64,000 nt of DNA, taken from contig JBBRMR010000015.1 in NCBI GenBank assembly GCA_038230735.1, positions 16,622 through 80,621 of the forward strand. The letters are read 5' to 3'. Each line of letters opens with the position of its first letter. Within the stretch, counting starts at the first letter, position 1. The position numbers and the translations under genes are program-made. Shown piece by piece: positions 61,228-64,000 of this stretch. Under the pieces are notes generated by a model. That model was given only the letters and a program-made list of their open reading frames with translations. It searched no databases and had not been told where the DNA came from. This DNA is from Arcicella sp038230735. Its GTDB lineage: Bacteria > Bacteroidota > Bacteroidia > Cytophagales > Spirosomataceae.

Positions 61228-61830
61228 ATGGCAAAACTTTTGAACATTATAAAGAATTATAAAAATAAGGCTAAAAGAGCATTGAAAATGGAAAATAAAG
61301 AAGAATTACAAATTGAAGAACAGGAAATCATCCAAGATACTGACAATGTTTCAGAAAATATTGACACAACCATCGAAGAAGTACCCGAATTGACAGAAAC
61401 GGAAAAGTTACAAAACGAATTAGGAGAATTGAAAGATAAATATTTACGTCTTTACTCCGATTTTGACAATTTTAGGAAGCGTACTGCCAAAGAAAAATTA
61501 GAGATGATTCAAAACGCTTCTGAGCGTGTAATCGTGGATGTTTTACCAGTATTAGATGATATGGAAAGAGCCACTGCCAATGCCACAGAAGGTGAAATAC
61601 CCGAAGGTATTCAGTTGATATTCAGTAAATTAAGCAATACTTTAACATCAAAAGGATTGAAACCAATGGATGCAAAAGGACAAGTTTTTAACGCTGATAT
61701 TCATGAGGCAATTACTCAATTCCCTGCTCCAACGGAAGAAGATAAAGGTAAGGTTTTTGATGTAGTTGAGAAAGGATATTTTTTAAATGACAAAGTTATT
61801 CGCTTTGCGAAAGTTGTTGTTGCGAATTAA
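61228..61830 (+). CDS. grpE: GrpE, nucleotide exchange factor of DnaK
   Basis: Dimeric cochaperone that releases ADP from DnaK. The 200 residues have an acidic disordered N-terminus, a long coiled coil (TEKLQNELGELKDKYLRLYSDFDNFRKRT) and the C-terminal beta domain (KGLKPMDAKGQVFNADIHEAI, VFDVVEKGYFLNDKVIRFAKVVV). An internal ATG at 61288 (MENKEELQ) is a plausible start, because the first 20 codons are basic and atypical. dnaJ follows in the same orientation; dnaK is not in the window. Confidence 0.95.
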   Translation: MAKLLNIIKNYKNKAKRALKMENKEELQIEEQEIIQDTDNVSENIDTTIEEVPELTETEKLQNELGELKDKYLRLYSDFDNFRKRTAKEKLEMIQNASERVIVDVLPVLDDMERATANATEGEIPEGIQLIFSKLSNTLTSKGLKPMDAKGQVFNADIHEAITQFPAPTEEDKGKVFDVVEKGYFLNDKVIRFAKVVVAN

Positions 61831-61921
61831 TAATTAATAGATAATAGTGAATAGTTGATGGCGGAGTAATCAAATTTGAGAGTAGTCTAACTATTCTCTA
61901 TTAGTTATTCTCTATTAATTG
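61825..61921. repeat. Inverted pair of heptad arrays between grpE and dnaJ
   Basis: Left arm: AATTAAT, AATTAAT, AGATAAT, AGTGAAT, AGTTGAT in 7-base phase, overlapping the grpE stop codon. Right arm, read on the other strand: AATTAAT, AGAGAAT, AACTAAT, AGAGAAT, AGTTAGA. The arms can fold on each other around about 25 bases. Confidence 0.75.
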
Positions 61922-61929
61922 ACCCAGTT

Positions 61930-63087
61930 ATGGCAAAAAGAGATTATTACGAAGTATTAGAGGTTACAAAATCCGCTTCGGAAGAGGAAATAAAGAAAGC
62001 CTATCGCAAGATGGCAATTAAATACCACCCCGATAAAAATCAGGGCGATAAAGCGGCAGAAGAAAAATTCAAAGAAGCTGCTGAGGCTTATGAAGTATTG
62101 TCGGATACCAAGAAAAAGGCTCAATATGACCGTTTCGGACATGCTGGTATGAGTGGTGCTGCGGGTGGTGGTGGCTATGGCGGTCAGGGTATGAACATGG
62201 AAGACATTTTCAGCCAATTCGGAGATATTTTTGGGGGCGGTGAAAGCCCTTTCGGAAATATGTTCGGCGGTGGTGGTCGTCAGCAAACCCGCCAACGCAA
62301 AGGAACTGATCTGAGAATAAAACTCAAACTCGACCTCGAAGAAATTGCCAACGGTGTTGAGAAAAAGATAAAGGTAAAACGTCATGTTTCCTGTAAATCT
62401 TGCGGTGGAAACGGTGCTAAAAATGGTACTGAATTGAATACCTGTGGTACTTGCGGAGGTTCGGGTCAGGTGCGTCGAGTACAGCAAACAATGCTCGGGC
62501 AGATGGTAACCACTTCCACTTGTCCGACCTGCAATGGTGAAGGAAAACAAGTAAAAACCCGCTGTGAGGTATGCTTTGGCGAAGGCAGAGTATTGGAAGA
62601 AGAAATTATTCCCATCAAAATACCCGCTGGCGTTGCCGAAGGAATGCAATTATCCATGTCAGGTAAAGGTAACGTTCCCCCACGGGGAGGCATTGCGGGA
62701 GATTTGCTGATTGTTATTGAAGAAGAAGCGGATGAACTTTTACACCGTGACGGCAACAACGTAATTTTTGACCTCTATCTCAACTTTGCCGATGCCGCTT
62801 TGGGAACATCCGTTGAAGTGCCAACCATTGGCGGGAAAGCAAAAATCACGATTGAGGCAGGTACGCAAGCTGGTAAAATCTTGCGTCTGAAAGGAAAAGG
62901 TATCAAAGAATTGAATGGCTATGGGGTGGGTGATGAGTTGATTCACGTAAACGTTTGGACTCCCAAAATCCTCTCGAAAGAAGAAACTGATATGTTGGAA
63001 AAGTTGCGTACTTCGCCCAATTTTCAACCAAAACCAAGCAAAAGTGATAAAAATTTCTTTGAGAAAATGAAAGATTTTTTCAATTAA
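61930..63087 (+). CDS. dnaJ: DnaJ chaperone
   Basis: J-protein partner of DnaK. The J domain has the HPD tripeptide at 33-35, then a Gly/Phe-rich region (GGGYGGQG, FGGGESPFGNMFGGGG), four zinc-finger repeats of the CxxCxGxG type (CKSCGGNG, CGTCGGSG, CPTCNGEG, CEVCFGEG) and the C-terminal substrate-binding domain. At 385 residues it is a type I DnaJ. It is co-oriented with grpE, 99 bases apart, with an inverted heptad array between them. Confidence 0.97.
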   Translation: MAKRDYYEVLEVTKSASEEEIKKAYRKMAIKYHPDKNQGDKAAEEKFKEAAEAYEVLSDTKKKAQYDRFGHAGMSGAAGGGGYGGQGMNMEDIFSQFGDIFGGGESPFGNMFGGGGRQQTRQRKGTDLRIKLKLDLEEIANGVEKKIKVKRHVSCKSCGGNGAKNGTELNTCGTCGGSGQVRRVQQTMLGQMVTTSTCPTCNGEGKQVKTRCEVCFGEGRVLEEEIIPIKIPAGVAEGMQLSMSGKGNVPPRGGIAGDLLIVIEEEADELLHRDGNNVIFDLYLNFADAALGTSVEVPTIGGKAKITIEAGTQAGKILRLKGKGIKELNGYGVGDELIHVNVWTPKILSKEETDMLEKLRTSPNFQPKPSKSDKNFFEKMKDFFN

Positions 63088-63106
63088 CATTTGGTTTTCG
63101 GAAATA

Positions 63107-63147
63107 ATAAAAATACACTTGTTCGTTCAGATTGAGGGTATTTTTAT
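63107..63147 (+). terminator. Terminator-like hairpin after dnaJ
   Basis: ATAAAAATAC (63107-63116) pairs with GTATTTTTAT (63138-63147), followed by T-rich sequence. Confidence 0.6.
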
Positions 63148-63264
63148 TTTCTTTCAGTTGATAATGAAACTTACTTTCCCTTATTTCGTTATTCATTCAG
63201 AATTTGAGTTGTCTTGTCAAATTCTGAAATCATTAAATTTTCAAATTAAAACCAATTTTCAAAA

Positions 63265-63783
63265 ATGAAAAAATTACTTTTTTTAGCAGCCTTTGCTCTT
63301 ACATCGTTTATCTCAAATGCTCAACATGACATGAGCAAAGAAGCCGCAAAAATGCCTTCGCCTCCTGCCAAAACTTCGGCAACCATTGGTGGAACAATGC
63401 TTACTATCAATTATCACCAACCAGCCGTAAAAGGACGGAACGTTTGGGCTGATCTTGCTCCTTACGGTAAAGTGTGGCGTACTGGTGCTAATAATTCCCC
63501 TACTTTTGAAGTAAGCAAAGACGTTATGGTAAACGGAAAATCCTTAAAAGCAGGTAAATACGCTTTGTTTTCGATTCCAGGCGAAAAAGAATGGACGATT
63601 ATTTTCAATAAAAACTTCAAGCAGTGGGGGAATTATGAATACAAAGAAGCGGAAGATGTGTTGAGAGTAACTGCCAAATCTGAGGCAAACGAGATGATGG
63701 AGCGTTTCACCATCAAAGCCGAAGATGCTGGTAAAGTAACCATGATGTGGGACAAAGCAAAAGTGTCTTTTACGGTAAAATAA
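63265..63783 (+). CDS. DUF2911 exported protein
   Basis: A 172-residue single DUF2911 domain after a signal peptide (LLFLAAFALTSFISNAQ). Blocks: MLTINYHQPAVKGRNVW, LAPYGKVWRTGANNSPTFEVSKDV, LKAGKYALFSIPG and EWTIIFNKNFKQWG, all typical. The family is widespread in Bacteroidota and has no known function; tight Trp/Gly conservation suggests a binding fold. It is followed by a hairpin. Confidence 0.92.
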   Translation: MKKLLFLAAFALTSFISNAQHDMSKEAAKMPSPPAKTSATIGGTMLTINYHQPAVKGRNVWADLAPYGKVWRTGANNSPTFEVSKDVMVNGKSLKAGKYALFSIPGEKEWTIIFNKNFKQWGNYEYKEAEDVLRVTAKSEANEMMERFTIKAEDAGKVTMMWDKAKVSFTVK

Positions 63784-63824
63784 TTTAGAAACTGTTTCTC
63801 ACTGTAAATCAGTTACTTACCTTT

Positions 63825-63858
63825 AAAAAGTCGTCTGAAATCGTTCAGATGACTTTTT
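63825..63858 (+). terminator. Terminator after the DUF2911 gene
   Basis: AAAAAGTCGTCTGA (63825-63838) pairs with TCAGATGACTTTTT (63845-63858) with one G-T pair. Confidence 0.8.
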
Positions 63859-63939
63859 ATTTTTAGAATTTACGGTTTACTTGCTGAAACCACTATTTTT
63901 TTGTATATTTATACCTAATAGATTAATAATCAAATAGAT

Positions 63940-64000
63940 ATGGATATTTTCAAAGGTATGAATTTATTAGAATTTACGGATAAATTCAAGGATGATGATA
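63940..64000 (+). CDS. Start of a probable IS1595-family transposase, cut by the edge
   Basis: Only 20 codons are present: MDIFKGMNLLEFTDKFKDDD. This opening resembles the N-terminus of IS1595-family transposases (NLLEFxxxF then a Zn-ribbon region), which would continue beyond 64000. The terminal inverted repeat cannot be fixed from this window. Confidence is moderate because the stretch is short. Confidence 0.45.
   Translation, partial: MDIFKGMNLLEFTDKFKDDD

Noticed and set aside
52808..61921. Repeat arrays as a CRISPR
   Set aside because: Units are 7-8 bases with no spacers; no cas genes are present.
61957..62649. 230-codon open frame opposite dnaJ
   Set aside because: It is antisense to a certain gene and its composition mirrors the dnaJ codons; no known protein features.

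Overview
The window looks like a chromosomal segment of a member of the Bacteroidota, probably order Cytophagales. The evidence is low G+C, promoters of the TTG / TAnnTTTG type with weak ribosome binding sites, a type IX secretion sorting domain, several lineage-typical families (DUF4270, DUF4494, DUF5916, DUF2911, DUF2723), and the glycogen-synthase-like/DUF4270 pair facing panC-panD. The genus assignment is inference.

Layout. 1-7.1 kb: galactokinase (cut by the left edge), glpK and glpD on the minus strand, divergent from a secreted GH36 alpha-galactosidase; together they could turn alpha-galactosyl-glycerol compounds into central metabolites. 7.1-22.1 kb: mostly housekeeping and conserved genes (DUF2157, rpiB, LOG protein, DUF2723 membrane protein, Rpn nuclease, pheS, Uma2 protein, circularly permuted ATP-grasp, queG, a PolX with a decayed polymerase site, a toxin-antitoxin pair, DUF4494). 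22.2-26.9 kb: a histidine-rich membrane protein, a small membrane protein and an exported HLHP-motif protein, perhaps metal-related, then rsgA. 27.1-27.3 kb: a candidate structured small RNA. 27.4-37.5 kb: three large hybrid histidine kinases with no output regulator and a decayed Hpt gene. 37.6-49.2 kb: Uma2, glmS, DUF4270, a glycogen-synthase-like half protein, panC-panD-flippase-hldE2-peptidase-mgtE and a MATE exporter. 49.2-64 kb: DUF5916, mutS, a small barrel protein, a giant T9SS double esterase, a PAP2 phosphatase, a lipoprotein, tRNA-Arg, grpE-dnaJ, DUF2911, and the first codons of a probable IS1595-family transposase.

The most unusual thread is in the DNA itself. Short arrays with a strict 7- or 8-base period, some in inverted pairs, lie before many start codons and between genes, and also inside mutS and a kinase gene as in-frame linkers. 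Beside them are a family of hairpins sharing an ACGGAAG outer stem, long near-perfect inverted repeats, and a small palindrome inserted in frame in polX. These suggest an active repeat-generating process in this genome. The strongest single-locus leads are the structured RNA at 27.1 kb, the frameshifted toxin, the palindrome over the grpE start region, the decayed Hpt gene and the catalytically degenerate PolX.
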